Assembly (NCBI GenBank): GCA_046331425.1
Contig: JAXLQU010000009.1
Span: 90,644-154,643, forward strand
Length of the DNA: 64,000 bases
Direction: 5' to 3'
Source: JANNUT01 sp046331425
GTDB taxonomy: Bacteria > Acidobacteriota > Polarisedimenticolia > J045
Part shown: positions 62,645 through 64,000 of the stretch, piece by piece
Layout: each line of letters begins with the position of its first letter
How positions within the stretch are numbered: position 1 is the first letter of the stretch
Program-made: the position numbers and the translations under genes
Notes under the pieces: generated by a model
The model's database searches: none
What the model was told of the DNA's origin: nothing
Seen by the model: the letters and a program-made list of their open reading frames with translations, nothing else

Positions 62645-64000
62645 CCGGCTGTACGCGGCGCTCAGAGCAGGCGATTTGCGTTCACTCTTGTCGCGGTACA
62701 TCTCCTTGTCGGCGCGATGAATCAGATCTTCCAACGTCGATCCGTCGAACGGGAAGCAGGAAAAGCCAGCGCTGATACCGACGCTGACGTTCTCGCCGCC
62801 GTCGAGCTTGACGACGGTATTGGAGACTGCGGCCTGCACACGCTCGATGACCGCCGCGCATTCTTCCCGGGAACTCTCGGGCAGCAGAGCAACGAATTCA
62901 TCTCCCGCGTAGCGCACCACCGTGTCGCCGGCGCGATAGGTGTCTTGCAGCGTGCGTGCAACGGTCCGCAGCACCGCATCGCCGGCACGATGGCCATGCG
63001 TGTCGTTGACCGCTTTGAATCCGTCCAGATCCATCACCACGACACACAGCGGCGTGGCGCGTCGAGTGGCCCGCGCCAGCTCTTTGTCGATCTGGCCATA
63101 CAGATAGCGGCTGTTGGGTAGTCCGGTGAGCACATCGGTCATCGACGTGTTCTGCGTCGCTCGATACAACAGCGCGTTGCGTAGTGCGCGCGCGATCTGG
63201 GGGCCGATCGATTCCATGATGCGCACGTGATTGCTATTGAAGGCATCCGGCTTGTCATCGTAGAAGGCGACGACACCGAGCGGGCCTTCGTCATCGATCA
63301 ACGGAAACAGTGCGGCGCTCCGGAACGCAGGTTCGGTCGTCCCGACATCGACTCCAAAATCGACCTGCGGATCGGCACCGATCACCGGCTCAGCCGTTTG
63401 GAATACCCATCCGGTGATCCCCTCCCCGGGTGCAAAGGAGCGATTGAGGAGAACTGGCGCGAGTGGTCCGCTGGCGTAGCGCGGAGCGACATGACCTCCG
63501 GTATCGTCGGACAGATAAACGGCGGTCGAACTCGCTTGCACCACCTGAGCCAGCCCACGCATCGCGGTCTTCAGCGTCTCGTCGACGTCGAGTGAGGAGC
63601 TCATCTGGCGCGTCATGTCGTAAACCATCACCGCTTCGCGGCGCGCTTGTCCGATGTCGTCGAGCAGCGCATCGCTGTCACTGGTCGGGGCGCTGATCAT
63701 GCCTGGCGCGCCGAGGCGCGCGTCGACCATCGCCTCGATCGCATCGGCGTGCGTGCAGTACAACTCCACGAGGCGGGGATCGAGTTGCGAGTCGGCGGCG
63801 CGCGCGACGTGTTGGACGAGGTACTCGACGGTGGGTGAGCCGTTCGCGGTTTCACGCCGCGCCTTATCCAGGCTGTCGCACAACGTCAGAATTCGAGCGG
63901 CGAGCGGGATCGCTTCACCCGCCAGACCGTCGGGGTAGCCCGTTCCGTCCCAGTGCTCGTGATGGTGACGGATGATCGGTCCCAACGGATGGGCAAACGC
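62615..64000 (-). CDS. HD-GYP / GAF / GGDEF cyclic-di-GMP protein, 5' end cut by window edge
   Basis: About 460 residues are visible, and the start lies outside the window. Left part: the end of an HD-GYP domain with HHHEHWDGTGYPDGLAGE, the signature of c-di-GMP phosphodiesterases. Then a GAF-like domain (about 140-290, SSSLDVDETLKTAMRGLAQV). Then GGDEF (about 300-440) with MTDVLTGLPNSRYLYGQ, DLDGFKAVNDTHGHRAGD and RYAGDEFVAL (active-site variant AGDEF). Both synthesis and breakdown domains occur together. A sensor domain may lie upstream. Confidence 0.9.
   Translation of the reverse strand, partial: AFAHPLGPIIRHHHEHWDGTGYPDGLAGEAIPLAARILTLCDSLDKARRETANGSPTVEYLVQHVARAADSQLDPRLVELYCTHADAIEAMVDARLGAPGMISAPTSDSDALLDDIGQARREAVMVYDMTRQMSSSLDVDETLKTAMRGLAQVVQASSTAVYLSDDTGGHVAPRYASGPLAPVLLNRSFAPGEGITGWVFQTAEPVIGADPQVDFGVDVGTTEPAFRSAALFPLIDDEGPLGVVAFYDDKPDAFNSNHVRIMESIGPQIARALRNALLYRATQNTSMTDVLTGLPNSRYLYGQIDKELARATRRATPLCVVVMDLDGFKAVNDTHGHRAGDAVLRTVARTLQDTYRAGDTVVRYAGDEFVALLPESSREECAAVIERVQAAVSNTVVKLDGGENVSVGISAGFSCFPFDGSTLEDLIHRADKEMYRDKSERKSPALSAAYSRSPDSGTTDR

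Overview
The window is high-GC DNA packed with genes of a Gram-negative bacterium. Outer-membrane biogenesis is represented by LptD, a patatin/Omp85 protein, a Kdo-type LPS kinase, a WaaE-like glycosyltransferase and an O-unit flippase operon. TatB/TatC, an OprP-like porin, several multihaem c-type cytochromes, an ECF sigma factor and a selenocysteine-containing SelD are also present. The mix of gene families resembles deltaproteobacterial-type lineages (Myxococcota, Desulfobacterota or Binatota-like). That is inference from gene content only: there is no rRNA or tRNA here to anchor taxonomy. The sequence carries several single-base frameshifts, clustered at 28-41 kb, which may be decay or uncorrected sequencing indels.

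Layout. 0-4.4 kb: an edge-truncated ECF sigma factor, a patatin-like outer-membrane protein and an SDR oxidoreductase. 4.4-6.7 kb: a carbonic anhydrase-purK-purE operon. 6.9-11.2 kb: a secreted tetrahaem protein, then a tetrahaem/Fe-S/NrfD quinone-linked redox operon. 11.4-15.9 kb: a polytopic membrane protein, two hemerythrin paralogues and a TonB-C-domain protein. 15.9-27.3 kb: an oxyanion (sulfate-type) uptake module made of a broken ATPase copy, an OprP-like porin, a CysA-like ATPase fused to UspA-like domains, Sbp, CysT, CysW, an FAD/NAD(P)-binding protein, a sensor kinase and a response regulator, largely with overlapping starts and stops. 27.3-34.2 kb: a deoxyhypusine-synthase-like gene, a nitroreductase, queA-tgt, an LpxH-like hydrolase, an agmatinase-like gene and an HDOD protein. 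34.2-38.5 kb: a minus-strand surface-polysaccharide operon. 38.7-44.3 kb: a double Usp protein, a SUI1 factor, a methyltransferase-deacetylase fusion and SpeA. 44.4-50.7 kb: an unknown two-domain protein, smpB, a RicT-like protein, rsmI, selD, a YacP-like protein and a split NAD synthetase. 50.9-57.7 kb: lptD, then two NAD-dependent SDR genes, a fused prenol kinase/prenyl-phosphate kinase and a UbiA-type prenyltransferase. 57.9-64 kb: a small unknown ORF, a C-terminal processing protease, tatBC, LPS-core genes and an edge-truncated HD-GYP/GAF/GGDEF protein.

Most notable points: (i) selD begins about 30 codons further upstream than its open frame suggests, with an in-frame UGA at the active-site position and a SECIS-like hairpin; (ii) the sulfate-type ABC ATPase is fused to UspA-like domains, and an almost identical partial copy with a 224-base internal deletion lies on the other side of the porin; (iii) a VTE5-like kinase is fused to a VTE6/DUF92-like kinase next to a UbiA prenyltransferase, which suggests an isoprenoid-alcohol salvage and transfer pathway; (iv) SpeA, an agmatinase-like enzyme and a deoxyhypusine-synthase-like enzyme could together make homospermidine from arginine; (v) carbonic anhydrase is translationally coupled to the bicarbonate-using purK.
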